Assembly: GCF_003258945.1 (NCBI RefSeq)
Contig: NZ_QLIX01000004.1
Coordinates: forward strand, 248,001 to 312,000
Origin: Roseicella frigidaeris
GTDB lineage: Bacteria; Pseudomonadota; Alphaproteobacteria; Acetobacterales; Acetobacteraceae
Reading direction: 5' to 3'
Length of the DNA stretch: 64,000 nucleotides
The notes under the pieces are model-generated. The model saw nothing but the letters and a program-made list of their open reading frames with translations, was not told the DNA's origin and did no database searches. Positions 8,226 through 16,984 of this stretch are shown here, one piece after another. The translations under genes were made by a program, and so were the position numbers. How positions within the stretch are numbered: the stretch's first letter is position 1; each line of letters starts with the position of its first letter.

Positions 8226-9431
8226 CTAGCGCCGCCCGAACACCGCCAGCGCCGCACCGAACAGGGCGACGCCGGCGGCGAGCGGGCCGAAGCCGGCGAA
8301 GCCGAACTCCGCCATCATCCAGCCGCCGAGCGAGGCGGCGCCGAGCCAGCCGAAGCTCGCCGAGGTGACGTTGAGCCCGAGCACCGTGCCCCGCACCTCG
8401 TCCGGCACATTGGCCAGCGCCGCCATCAGGCTCGGCCGGGCGATGGCATTGACGAGGACATAGGCGAAGCCGAGCGCGACGCTGGCCTCGAGCGCCGGCG
8501 TCCAGCCAAACAGGGCGAGGGCGACGACGGCCGAACCCGCCATGGCGATGGCGAAGGTCCGCATGCGGTTGCCCAGCCGGTCGGCGAGCTGGCCACCGAG
8601 CACGGTGCCGACGATGTTGCCGAGCGCGAAGAGCGCCAGCGGCAGCGCCACCTGGCCGAGCCCGAGGCCATAGGTGGATTGCAGGAAGGTGGCGAAGTAG
8701 ACCGCCGTCAGCCCGTAGCAGATGCGCTCGGCCACCCCCATGGCGAGCAGGTTCAGCACCCGCGGCGACAGCGCGGCCGAGAGGCGCGGCGCCGGCCGCC
8801 CCGCCGCGCGCGGCCCGTCTACCGGCCGCAGCGTCGTCAGGAACAGGCCGAGCGCGGCGAGCAGGGCGAGGGCCGCGACGCAGAGATTGACGCCGCGCCA
8901 GCCGACCAGGCTGCCGATCGCCGCCGCCAGGGGCACGCCGACCAGCAGGGTGAGCGACTGCCCGGCCATCACCCAGCCCAGCGCCCGGCCGCGCTGGCGG
9001 TCCACCGTGCGGGCCGAGGCCTCGGCCATCAGCACGCCGGTGAAGGCCCCGGCGCAGGCGCCGGCGAGCGTCGCCCAGAGGGCAGCCCCGAGATAGCTCT
9101 CCGCCGTCGAGACCCCGGCCATGCAGAGGGCGAGCGCCACCGGCCCGCCAACCAGGAAGGGCCGCCGGCCCCAGCGATCCGACCCCGCCCCGGCGCAGAG
9201 CGAGGCGGCGCCCCAGGCGATGGAGGTCAGCGCCATCAGGTTGGCGATGAGCGGCAGCGAGGTGCCGAGGTCGCCGGCCATGGCGATGAGGAAGGGCGCC
9301 CGCGTGGTGCCGGAGGAGGAGGCGGCGAACATGCCGAGGCAGGCCGCGGCCAGCAGCGCCCAAGGCATGCGCGGCACTGGTTCGGTGGCGGATGCGGGGG
9401 TGGCCGGGGCAGCCGTCAGGACCGAGGACAT
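8226..9431 (-). CDS. MFS transporter (drug/sugar efflux type)
   Basis: A 401-residue protein with about twelve hydrophobic helices. The RWGRRPFLVG motif between helices 2 and 3 and the repeated DRLGNRMRTF motif mid-protein are typical of twelve-helix MFS exporters. The N-terminal 23 residues are alanine/proline-rich and cytoplasmic. There is no adjacent regulator or biosynthetic partner, so the substrate is unknown. It is a single gene between two hairpin-rich gaps. Confidence 0.88.
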   Translation of the reverse strand: MSSVLTAAPATPASATEPVPRMPWALLAAACLGMFAASSSGTTRAPFLIAMAGDLGTSLPLIANLMALTSIAWGAASLCAGAGSDRWGRRPFLVGGPVALALCMAGVSTAESYLGAALWATLAGACAGAFTGVLMAEASARTVDRQRGRALGWVMAGQSLTLLVGVPLAAAIGSLVGWRGVNLCVAALALLAALGLFLTTLRPVDGPRAAGRPAPRLSAALSPRVLNLLAMGVAERICYGLTAVYFATFLQSTYGLGLGQVALPLALFALGNIVGTVLGGQLADRLGNRMRTFAIAMAGSAVVALALFGWTPALEASVALGFAYVLVNAIARPSLMAALANVPDEVRGTVLGLNVTSASFGWLGAASLGGWMMAEFGFAGFGPLAAGVALFGAALAVFGRR

Positions 9432-9568
9432 GGCCGCAGCCTAGCCCGGGACGCCACGCCCGCAGAGATGTGCCGGACGCGCGGCCGAGCCGGCGCTTCC
9501 GCTCTCAGCGCATGGCATTGCGGGTGGGCCGTCTCATACCAACGGCATGAATGCGTCATTCCTGACGA

Positions 9569-9622
9569 GCGCCCGGACGGGCGCCGCGCGTCGCGCCGTC
9601 AGGCGCGCCTGACGGCGCGACG
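9569..9622. repeat. Two consecutive strong inverted repeats
   Basis: GCGCCCG-GA-CGGGCGC (9569-9584) is followed 4 nt later by a perfect 34-nt palindrome (9589-9622) whose half-site is CGTCGCGCCGTCAGGCG. They lie in the 270-nt gap between the MFS start and the hpnG stop. The function could be termination, a protein site or an extragenic repeat. Confidence 0.6.
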
Positions 9623-9666
9623 GCGTGGTGCCAAGGTTCGCGGAGCAAGCCGCCCGGCGACCGAGG

Positions 9667-9694
9667 GGCCGTTGATGGGTCACCAGCAACGGCC
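9667..9694 (-). terminator. Hairpin just after hpnG
   Basis: GGCCGTTG-a-TGG-gtca-CCA-g-CAACGGCC forms an 11-bp interrupted stem that ends 7 nt from the hpnG stop codon. A stem with the same architecture sits at the same distance from the stop of the gene at 51255 (hairpin 51220-51247). The placement suggests transcription termination or 3'-end protection. Confidence 0.6.
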
Positions 9695-9701
9695 GCCCGT
9701 A

Positions 9702-10358
9702 TCAAGCGGCGCAGGCTTGGCGCACCGCGTCCCTCGCGCCGCCGAGCGCCTGCAGCGCCACCCGGCTGCGGCGCGCCACGGTCAGCAGGGCCGGCAATTC
9801 CTGCGGCTGGCGCAGCAGGGCGAGCGCCACCTTCCCCGCCGCCGGCCGGCCATCGGGGGTCAGGCCGACCGCGGCGGCGCGCGGCAGCACCTCCTCGGCG
9901 GTGTCGGCCACCGCGCGCAGCGCCGCGAAGGGCAGCCCGCGGGAGGCGGCGAAGGCCGCCGCCGCCTCGGTTTCCAGATCCACCACCAGGGCGCCGGTCG
10001 CCGCCCGCAGCATCCGCTTGCGCGCCGGCTCGCCGACCACGGCGGGGGTGCCGGCCACCATGCCGAGCCGCGCCCCGCAATGCCGCGCCAGCGCCGCCGA
10101 CCAGCGCGGATCGGCGGCATAGGCGCCGCCCATGCCGCGCACCCGGGTCGCCACCACCAGGTCGCCGCAGAGCAGCGCCGGGTCGAGGCCGCCCGCGATG
10201 CCGAAGCTCAACACGCCGACCAGCCCCTCCGGCGCCTGCTGCAGCAGGGCCCGCAGCCGGGTCGGGTCGCCGCCGCTGACGATGACCGGCATCTCGCGCG
10301 GCAGCAGCGCTGCCTCGGACCGCATGCCCACCACCGCCAGGATCGAGGAGAGGGACAT
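9702..10358 (-). CDS. hpnG: Hopanoid-associated nucleoside phosphorylase HpnG
   Basis: A 218-residue member of the purine-nucleoside phosphorylase superfamily in the hopanoid subfamily. It shows the VLSFGIAGGLDP loop, the GDLVVATRV strand and the VDLETEAAAAFAA segment whose glutamates bind the ribose. In other bacteria HpnG removes adenine from adenosylhopane to give ribosylhopane, the precursor of bacteriohopanetetrol. The cyclase gene lies upstream on the same strand, 268 nt away, so it may have its own promoter. hpnH, which makes adenosylhopane, is not in this window. Confidence 0.9.
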   Translation of the reverse strand: MSLSSILAVVGMRSEAALLPREMPVIVSGGDPTRLRALLQQAPEGLVGVLSFGIAGGLDPALLCGDLVVATRVRGMGGAYAADPRWSAALARHCGARLGMVAGTPAVVGEPARKRMLRAATGALVVDLETEAAAAFAASRGLPFAALRAVADTAEEVLPRAAAVGLTPDGRPAAGKVALALLRQPQELPALLTVARRSRVALQALGGARDAVRQACAA

Positions 10359-10626
10359 GGACAGCAGAATGGCTCCAGCCTGTGGTGATTACCGGAAAGT
10401 ATAGAGGCCGCTGGCGTTGCCGGGCAGATCGAAAATCATACTGTTGCCATAATCGATCGAGCGTGATTCACGCCCTCGGCGGCACGACGTCTTCCGATCG
10501 AAAGACGCCGCCGTTCAGCGACTTGCGCCGCGGCGCCCGGCATCCCGCCTGCCCCCCGGGCCGGCCGGACGAGCCCGGGCCGTACGAATTGACGAGACGC
10601 CGCCCGGGACCGTCGCGGCGGGCCGG

Positions 10627-12717
10627 TCAGAGCCCGTGCACCACCTGCCGCGAATTGCCCCGCCGCAGGTTGCGCAGCCGCGCCAGCGCCCAGAGCGGGA
10701 ACAACCGGGCATAGCCATGGTAGCGGAGGTAGAAGACCCGCGGGAAACCCGTGCCCGTATAGTCCTCCTCCGGCCAGGCGCCGTCGGCGCGCTGCTGGCG
10801 CAGCAGCCATTGCGCGCCACGCTCCACCGCCGGATCGTCCACCGCGCCCGCCGCCATCAGCGCCAGCAGCGCCCAGGCGGTCTGGCTCGCCGTGCTCGGC
10901 CCCATGGCGAGGTCGGTGTCGGCGCGGGTGCCGCCGCAGCGCGGATAGGTGAAGCCGTCCTCGCCCCAGCCGCCATCCGGGTTCTGCCGCGCCTTCAACC
11001 AGGCGACCGCCTTCTGCATCGCCGGATGCTCGGGCGCCAGGCCGGCCGCGTTCAGCGCGGTCAGCGCCGACCAAGTGCCGTAGACGTAGTTCACGCCCCA
11101 GCGGCCGTACCAGGAGCCGTCCGGCTCCTGCTCGGCCAGCATGTAGTCGATCGCCGAGCGCACCGCCGGGTGGTCCGACCCATGGCCAAGCTGCGCCAGC
11201 ATGGCCAGGCAGCGGCCGGAGACGTCGCTGGTCGGCGGGTCGAGCAGGGCCCCGTGATCGGCGAAGGGGATGGAGTTCAGGTGGTGGTGCGTGTTGTCGG
11301 CATCGAAGGCGCCCCAGCCGCCGCCCTTCGACTGCATGGCGACCACCCAGTCGGTGGCCCGTGCCACCGCCTTCGCCACCCGCCCCCCGGCCGGCCCGAT
11401 CTGCCGCTCCGCCCGATCGAGGGCCAGCACCACCACGGCGGTGTCGTCCACGTCGGGGTAGTGCGGGTTGGCGTACTGGAAGGCCCAGCCGCCCGGCGGC
11501 ACGCCCGGCCGCGCCTCCGCCCAGTCGCCGGCGACATCGGTGATCTGCCGCTCCAGCAACCAGGAGAGGCCCCGGGCGACCGCCGCCTCGGCCCGGGCCT
11601 CGCCGGTCTCGAGCAGCGCGTGGCTGACCAGGGCGGTGTCCCAGATGGGCGAGAGGCAGGGCTGGACGTAGCTCTCCTCCCGGCTTTCTCCTGTATCCTC
11701 CCCGGCCGTCGCGGGCTCCGCCTTCCGGTCGAGCACCAGCTTCTCCACCGCCGACCAGGCGGTGACCACGCGCGGGTCGTCCTCCGGCACGCCGAGGCAG
11801 TGATACATCCAGATGGCATTGGCCATGGCCGGGTAGATGGCGCCGAGCCCGTCCTCGCCGTTCAGCCGCTCGGTCACGAAGGCCTCCGCCTTCGCCTCCG
11901 CCCGGGCGCGGGCCCCGGCGGGGAAGTGGTGCTGGGTCCGCTGCAGCACCCAGTCCAGCGAGGCGAACAGCGTCTTCCAGGGCTCGGCGGCATGCGCCCC
12001 GCCGGGCCAGCGGCGCACCCGCTCGGGCGGGGTGCGGAACAGCTCGCGCAGCGAGACGCCGGTCGGCACCAGCGGCACCGGCCGGCGCGCCATCACCACC
12101 GTCAGCGGCACCAGCACGGTGCGCGCCCAGTAGCTGACCTTGGAGAGGTGGAAGGGGAACCAGCGCGGCAGCAGGCAGATCTCGGGCGGCATCACCGGCA
12201 CCGCGTGCCAGGGCACCTCGCCGAACAGCGCGAGCGTCGCGCGGGTGAAGACGTTGCTCCGCTCCGCCCCGCCGGCGGCGAGGATCGCCGCCCGGGCGCG
12301 CGCCATATGCGGCGCCTCCGGCGCGTCGCCGATCAGGCGCAGCGCGAAATAGGCCTTCACCGAGCAGGAGACGTCGATCGGCCCGCCATGGAAGAGCGGC
12401 CAGCCGCCGCCGGCCGTCGCGGCTTCCTGCGCCTGGACCCGGCGGAGATAGCGACCGATCCGCACCTCCCGCGCCGGGTCGCGCCGGCCGAAGAAGCGCC
12501 GGAGCATGATGTACTCGGCGGGGATGGTGGCATCCGCCTCCAGCTCGAACACCCAGTGACCATCCGCCTGCTGGCAGCGCAGGAGGTGGTCGGTGGCACG
12601 CCCGATGGCGGCATCGAGGCCGGTTCGGTCCGGCCCCTCGGTCAACCCCCCGGCGAGAGCGAAGTCCGGCCGCGCCGCTGCCGCGGCAAGGTCCTGCATT
12701 ATCGACAAGTCGAACAT
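10627..12717 (-). CDS. shc: Squalene-hopene cyclase
   Basis: A 696-residue cyclase from ATG 12717. The catalytic DVDDTA acid motif falls at residues 422-427, and QW-type repeats (such as GGWGEDGF and DGSWYGRWG) cover both barrel domains. It is a monotopic membrane enzyme that folds squalene into hopene/hopanol. AAGGAG lies only 1 nt before ATG 12717, which is tight; another in-frame ATG at 12699 would give ordinary spacing, and the frame is open to 12774. hpnB and hpnA are upstream on the same strand, hpnG downstream. Confidence 0.96.
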   Translation of the reverse strand: MFDLSIMQDLAAAAARPDFALAGGLTEGPDRTGLDAAIGRATDHLLRCQQADGHWVFELEADATIPAEYIMLRRFFGRRDPAREVRIGRYLRRVQAQEAATAGGGWPLFHGGPIDVSCSVKAYFALRLIGDAPEAPHMARARAAILAAGGAERSNVFTRATLALFGEVPWHAVPVMPPEICLLPRWFPFHLSKVSYWARTVLVPLTVVMARRPVPLVPTGVSLRELFRTPPERVRRWPGGAHAAEPWKTLFASLDWVLQRTQHHFPAGARARAEAKAEAFVTERLNGEDGLGAIYPAMANAIWMYHCLGVPEDDPRVVTAWSAVEKLVLDRKAEPATAGEDTGESREESYVQPCLSPIWDTALVSHALLETGEARAEAAVARGLSWLLERQITDVAGDWAEARPGVPPGGWAFQYANPHYPDVDDTAVVVLALDRAERQIGPAGGRVAKAVARATDWVVAMQSKGGGWGAFDADNTHHHLNSIPFADHGALLDPPTSDVSGRCLAMLAQLGHGSDHPAVRSAIDYMLAEQEPDGSWYGRWGVNYVYGTWSALTALNAAGLAPEHPAMQKAVAWLKARQNPDGGWGEDGFTYPRCGGTRADTDLAMGPSTASQTAWALLALMAAGAVDDPAVERGAQWLLRQQRADGAWPEEDYTGTGFPRVFYLRYHGYARLFPLWALARLRNLRRGNSRQVVHGL

Positions 12718-12872
12718 ACTCCTTGCCAGCCCCGCCGTGCCCGCCCCGCGAGGAGGGCTGCGCCGATGCGGCATGGCGCCATTCCAGATCGAATACGTCT
12801 GTTTTTCGCGCGTGCGAAGACCACGATGTCAGATGGTGCGACTTTAATGCGGCACTGTGCCTTGGTGCGAAG

Positions 12873-14033
12873 TCACACTGGTCCCGGATCAGTCCGCGGG
12901 CCGGTCTCTCCTTTCCATAGGCCGCCCTGGCCGCGCCACTCGGCGATGGCCGAGTCGAGCGTGAACGCCATGTAGGCGGCGGCGATGCCCGGGAGGAGGA
13001 AGCCGCGCAGGGGCGAGAGGCGGAATCGCTGCAATGTCGGCGCAAATGCCACAGCCATGGCGAGCCAGGCGAGGCCGCCGAGCAGGGCCGGCGCGCCGCT
13101 GCCCAGCAGCGCCAGCAACGGCGGCGCCAGGAAGACCAGCGCCAGCGCCAGGAGCATGCCGAGCAGCGCCGCCACCCGGTAGCCGAGCTGGGCATAGGCG
13201 GTGCGGGCGACCATGCGGCGGATCGGCCCCACCGTCTCATAGGGGCGGAGGCTCTCCACCCGCTCCGTCAGCCCGGTCCAGATCGGCCCCACCGCCTTCA
13301 TCCGCCGCGCCAGGGCGCAGTCGTCGATCAGCGCGCCGCGGATCGGGGCGAGGCCGCCGGCGCGCTCGAAGGCGGCGCGCTCCAGCAGCACGCAGCCGCC
13401 GGCCGCGGCGGCGGTGCGGGCGCGCGGGTCGTTCGACCAGCGGAAGGGGTAGAGCATCTGGAAGAAGAAGATGAAGGCCGGGATCAGCCAGCGCTCGGCC
13501 GGGCTCTCGCAGCGCAGCCGCGCCATCAGCGAGACCAGCACCCGCCGCTCCGCCACGGCCCGGCGGACCAGCAGGCGCAGGCTGTCCGGCGCGTGCCGGA
13601 TATCGGCATCGGTGAGCAGCAGGTGGTCGGGCCGGTCCGCCCCGTCGGCCAGCGCCGCCCCGAGCCCCTGCTCCAGCGCCCAGAGCTTGCCGGTCCAGCC
13701 CGGCGCCCGGGGGCCGCCGCGCAGCACGGTCAGCCGGGCATCGCCGGCCGCCGCCGCCCGCGCCGCCGCGCCGGTGCCGTCGGTGGAGCGGTCATCGACC
13801 ACGATCAGGCGGAACGCCCCCGGATAATCCTGGGCGAGGAGCGAGGCGACGGTCGTGCCGATCGTCGCCGCCTCGTCGCGCGCCGGCACCACGGCGGTGA
13901 CGCGCGGCCAGGCGGGCGGATCCGGCAGGCGGACGGCGTCGCGGTCATCGTCCCGCGCCAGCCAGAAGAAGCCGCGGCCGAACAGCAGCACCGCCCAGGC
14001 GAGGCAGGCGGCCAGGCCGAGCCCGAGCATCAT
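12873..14033 (-). CDS. hpnB: Hopene-associated glycosyltransferase HpnB
   Basis: A 386-residue GT2-like protein with an N-terminal membrane helix (residues 1-22), a glycosyltransferase A-fold core (TAVVPARDEA, VVDDRSTDGT, LLTDADI) and C-terminal hydrophobic helices. This layout is the HpnB subfamily found in hopanoid clusters; its acceptor is not established. Its ATG overlaps the hpnA stop by 4 nt (ATGATG), so the two are translationally coupled. The start could be either of two adjacent ATGs (14033 or 14030). Confidence 0.92.
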   Translation of the reverse strand: MMLGLGLAACLAWAVLLFGRGFFWLARDDDRDAVRLPDPPAWPRVTAVVPARDEAATIGTTVASLLAQDYPGAFRLIVVDDRSTDGTGAAARAAAAGDARLTVLRGGPRAPGWTGKLWALEQGLGAALADGADRPDHLLLTDADIRHAPDSLRLLVRRAVAERRVLVSLMARLRCESPAERWLIPAFIFFFQMLYPFRWSNDPRARTAAAAGGCVLLERAAFERAGGLAPIRGALIDDCALARRMKAVGPIWTGLTERVESLRPYETVGPIRRMVARTAYAQLGYRVAALLGMLLALALVFLAPPLLALLGSGAPALLGGLAWLAMAVAFAPTLQRFRLSPLRGFLLPGIAAAYMAFTLDSAIAEWRGQGGLWKGETGPRTDPGPV

Positions 14034-15037
14034 GCCGCGGCGCGCCCCGGCAGCATCCCCTCGGCCTGGAACCAGGCAAGGGCATCCGCCACCCCCGCCT
14101 GCCAGGGCCGGGCCCGGAAGCCGAGCACCCGCCCGGCCTTGTCGGAGGCGAAATACATGTGGTGGCCGGCCATGCGCAGCCCGTCGCGGGTCAGCATCGG
14201 CTCCCGCCCGGTCAGCCGCGCCGTCGCCTCGGAGGCCAGCGCCAGCGGCCAGAGCGGCGCCCGCGGCAGCCGCACCGGCGCCCGGCGGCCGAACAGACCG
14301 GCGATATGGCCGAGCAAGGCGCCGAGCGGCACATCCTCGCCGCCCAGGATGTGGCGCTCGCCGACCGCGCCGCGGCCGAGCGCCGCGACGCAGCCGGCGG
14401 CGACATCCTCGACATGCACGAGGTTGAGGCCGGTATCGACATAGGCCGGCATCTTGCCCCGCGCCGCCTCCAGGATTACCCGGCCGGTCGGCGTCGGCCG
14501 GCGGTCGCGCGGGCCGATGGGGGTGGAGGGGTTGACGATGACCGCCGGCAGCCCGGCCTCGGCCACCAGCCGCTCGACCAGCCGCTCCGCCTCGGTCTTG
14601 CTGCGCTTGTAGGGGCCGATCGCCTCCTCCGGCCGGGCGGCATCCGCCTCGGTCGCCGGCCGGCCATCGGGGCGCGGCCGCAGCGTGGCGACGGAGGAGA
14701 CATGCACGACGCGCCGGCAGCCCGCCGCCAGCGCCGCCCGCATCACCGCCTCCGTCCCGGCGACGTTCACCGCCCACATCCGCGCCGGATCGGGGACCCA
14801 AATGCGGTAATCCGCGGCGCAGTGGATGAGGGCATCGCAGCCCTGGGCGGCAGCGGCGAGGGAGGCGGCATCGGTCAGGTCGCCCGGCGCGAATTCCACC
14901 GGGACGCCGGCGAGGACCGCGCGCGGCGTGCCCGGCCGGGCCAGCGCCCGCACCCCATGCCCGGCCGCCACCAGGGCGCGGGCGATGGCGGAGCCGAGGA
15001 AGCCGGTCCCGCCCGTCAGCATCACGCGCTCCGGCAT
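14030..15037 (-). CDS. hpnA: Hopanoid-associated sugar epimerase / NAD-dependent dehydrogenase HpnA
   Basis: A 335-residue extended short-chain dehydrogenase. The dinucleotide turn is TGGTGFLGSAIA near the N terminus, followed by the HVSSVAT catalytic serine region and the YKRSK (YxxxK) pair. Family members are named HpnA from their constant presence in hopanoid clusters; the step is not proven. ATG 15037 gives a family-normal N terminus. It is divergent from hpnM across a 143-nt gap that should hold promoters for both. Confidence 0.92.
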   Translation of the reverse strand: MPERVMLTGGTGFLGSAIARALVAAGHGVRALARPGTPRAVLAGVPVEFAPGDLTDAASLAAAAQGCDALIHCAADYRIWVPDPARMWAVNVAGTEAVMRAALAAGCRRVVHVSSVATLRPRPDGRPATEADAARPEEAIGPYKRSKTEAERLVERLVAEAGLPAVIVNPSTPIGPRDRRPTPTGRVILEAARGKMPAYVDTGLNLVHVEDVAAGCVAALGRGAVGERHILGGEDVPLGALLGHIAGLFGRRAPVRLPRAPLWPLALASEATARLTGREPMLTRDGLRMAGHHMYFASDKAGRVLGFRARPWQAGVADALAWFQAEGMLPGRAAA

Positions 15038-15180
15038 GCGCCCCCGGCCTGCCGCTTCGCCCCATCCGGTCGAGAGGATCTCATGGGCCCGGGTTGTGGA
15101 CCGGCCGGCGCCACATTTCCAGTCGGCGTGATCCCGCCGCCGGTCGCCGCCTGGCCGGACGGCATGGTAAGCCCCGCGCC

Positions 15181-15807
15181 ATGCGCACCCTCCCCCGCCG
15201 CCCCCTGCTCCTCGCCGCCGCGCTGCTGCCGCTCGCCGCCCCGGCCGGGCCCGCCCGCGCCCAGGCCGCGGCCGGCTCACCCACCGCGGTGATCGAGGGC
15301 TTCCACGCGGTGCTGCTCGACATCATGCGCAACGCCCAGCGCCTCGGCATCCGCGGCCGCATCCAGCGGCTCGGCCCGGCCATGGGCACCGCCTTCGACC
15401 TGCCGGCGATGACCCGCATCTCGATCGGCCCGGCCTGGACCCAGATCCCGCCGGCCGAGCAGGAGGCGCTGATCCGCGCCTTCTCCGACTGGTCGGTCGC
15501 CACCTTCGCCAACCGCTTCGACGGCTATGCCGGGGAGAGCTTCCGCATCGAGGGCGAGAGCGAGCTCTCCAATGGCGACCGGCTGGTGCGCTCCCTGCTG
15601 GTGCGGCCACGCGACGAGCCGGTGGCGCTGAACTACCGGCTGCGCAACGCCGGCGGCGCCTGGCAGGTGGTCGATGTCTATCTGAGCGGCACGGTCAGCG
15701 AGCTGGCCAGCCGCCGCGCCGAGTTCACCACCCTGCTGCGCGACGGCGGCCCGCAACGGCTGGCGGCGGAGCTGCAACGGCGGACGCAGGCGCTGCTGCG
15801 GGGCTGA
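15181..15807 (+). CDS. hpnM: Hopanoid-associated MlaC/Ttg2D-family periplasmic protein HpnM
   Basis: A 208-residue protein with a Sec signal peptide (residues 1-28, ending GPARAQA). The mature domain is of the toluene-tolerance Ttg2D/MlaC type, with AMTRISIGPAW, LIRAFSDW and an IEGESELSNGD strand. MlaC relatives carry phospholipids across the periplasm, and HpnM is thought to act with the HpnN transporter in moving hopanoids. hpnN is not here; an unknown lipoprotein gene follows after 3 nt. Confidence 0.88.
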   Translation: MRTLPRRPLLLAAALLPLAAPAGPARAQAAAGSPTAVIEGFHAVLLDIMRNAQRLGIRGRIQRLGPAMGTAFDLPAMTRISIGPAWTQIPPAEQEALIRAFSDWSVATFANRFDGYAGESFRIEGESELSNGDRLVRSLLVRPRDEPVALNYRLRNAGGAWQVVDVYLSGTVSELASRRAEFTTLLRDGGPQRLAAELQRRTQALLRG

Positions 15808-15810
15808 GCC

Positions 15811-16974
15811 GTGCCGCGCGCCCGGCGGCCCTCCCGGCGGCTCGCCGCCGCGCTGCTCGCCCTCGCCCTGCCGGGCTGCTCGCTCTCGGGCGCCATCGGC
15901 GCCCACAGCATCGACTACAACCACAGCGTCGAGGTGGCGACCGACACGCTGCTGGTGCTGAACCTGCTGCGGGCGCGCGACCGGGCGCCGCTGCACTTCA
16001 CCACCATCGGCGCCATCCACGGCGCCTTCACCCTCTCGGCCGGCATCGGCTACGACCTGACGGCGGTGAACAACGGCGTGCAGCCGGCCGGCCTCGTCGC
16101 CTCCAACCCGAGCTTCGACATCGGCCCGCTCGACCGCCAGGAATTCGCCCGCGGGCTGATGCGGCCGATCGACCCGGCGCTGTTCCGCCTGCTCGCCGAC
16201 CGGGGCCTGCCGGACCCGCTGCTGCTGCACCTGCTGGTCGCGCGCTTCGACGAGGGGCCGGGCGGACGGGTCATCCCGAACGACCCGGAGAGCCCGGCGA
16301 GCGGGGAATTCGCCGCCATGGTGGACCGGCTGACACGGTACGGGCGGCTGCAATTCAACGGCTACACCCGTCTCGTCCCGCTCGGCCCGCGCCTGACCGC
16401 GGCGCAGGCCGCGGCGCCCGAGGTGCTGGCCGAGCTGCGCCAGCCCGGCATCTCGCTGCGCCCCGACGGGCCGGGCTGGCGGGTCTTCCGCCCGGTCGGG
16501 CAGGTCGCGCTCTGCGTCGCCGGGCCCGATGGGCGCTACCAGGCGCTGTCGATGGACACCGAGGCGCCGCAGATCGCACCCATGGGGCAGGCCGGCGATC
16601 CCTGCACCGCCGAGGAGGTGGCGGACCAGGCGATCCCGCCCGGCCATGCCGCGGCGCCGGGCTTCGGCTGGTATCTCCGCTCGGTGGACGAGCTGATGCG
16701 CTATCTCGGCGCGGTGCAGCGGCGGGAGGAGGCGGGGCGGCCCTACCGCATCCTGGTCGGCGCGACCCAGCCGCGCCTCTTCCGCCTCTGGCCGGCGCCG
16801 CCGCCGCGCCCGCGCCTGGCGGTCGAGTATCGCGGGCAGCGCTGGTGGGTCGCCGAGCAGGACGACCGCGAGGACCTGACGCTCTCGGTGCTGGCGCTGA
16901 CCGCCGAGCTGCTGAACCTGCAAAAATCGGCCGGCGAGATCCCGAGCACCGGCACGCTGCGCCTGGTGCGATAG
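15811..16974 (+). CDS. Lipoprotein of unknown function downstream of hpnM
   Basis: A 387-residue protein from a GTG start 3 nt after the hpnM stop. The N terminus is arginine-rich, then hydrophobic, with lipobox LPGCS, so C23 should be the lipidated cysteine. The mature part contains a conserved-looking SVEVATDTLLVLNLLRARDR segment, an FTLSAGIGYD strand and WWVAEQDDREDLTLSVLALT near the C terminus. I do not recognise a family. Coupling to hpnM makes a role at the outer membrane in lipid handling possible but unproven. Confidence 0.8.
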   Translation: MPRARRPSRRLAAALLALALPGCSLSGAIGAHSIDYNHSVEVATDTLLVLNLLRARDRAPLHFTTIGAIHGAFTLSAGIGYDLTAVNNGVQPAGLVASNPSFDIGPLDRQEFARGLMRPIDPALFRLLADRGLPDPLLLHLLVARFDEGPGGRVIPNDPESPASGEFAAMVDRLTRYGRLQFNGYTRLVPLGPRLTAAQAAAPEVLAELRQPGISLRPDGPGWRVFRPVGQVALCVAGPDGRYQALSMDTEAPQIAPMGQAGDPCTAEEVADQAIPPGHAAAPGFGWYLRSVDELMRYLGAVQRREEAGRPYRILVGATQPRLFRLWPAPPPRPRLAVEYRGQRWWVAEQDDREDLTLSVLALTAELLNLQKSAGEIPSTGTLRLVR

Positions 16975-16984
16975 GCGCCGGCGA

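Noticed and set aside
10436-15065. Very long open frames overlapping shc, hpnB and hpnA, some over 700 codons
   Set aside because: They are arginine/glycine/proline/alanine-rich frames made open by GC-rich DNA. The overlapping shc, hpnB and hpnA frames have recognisable family motifs.
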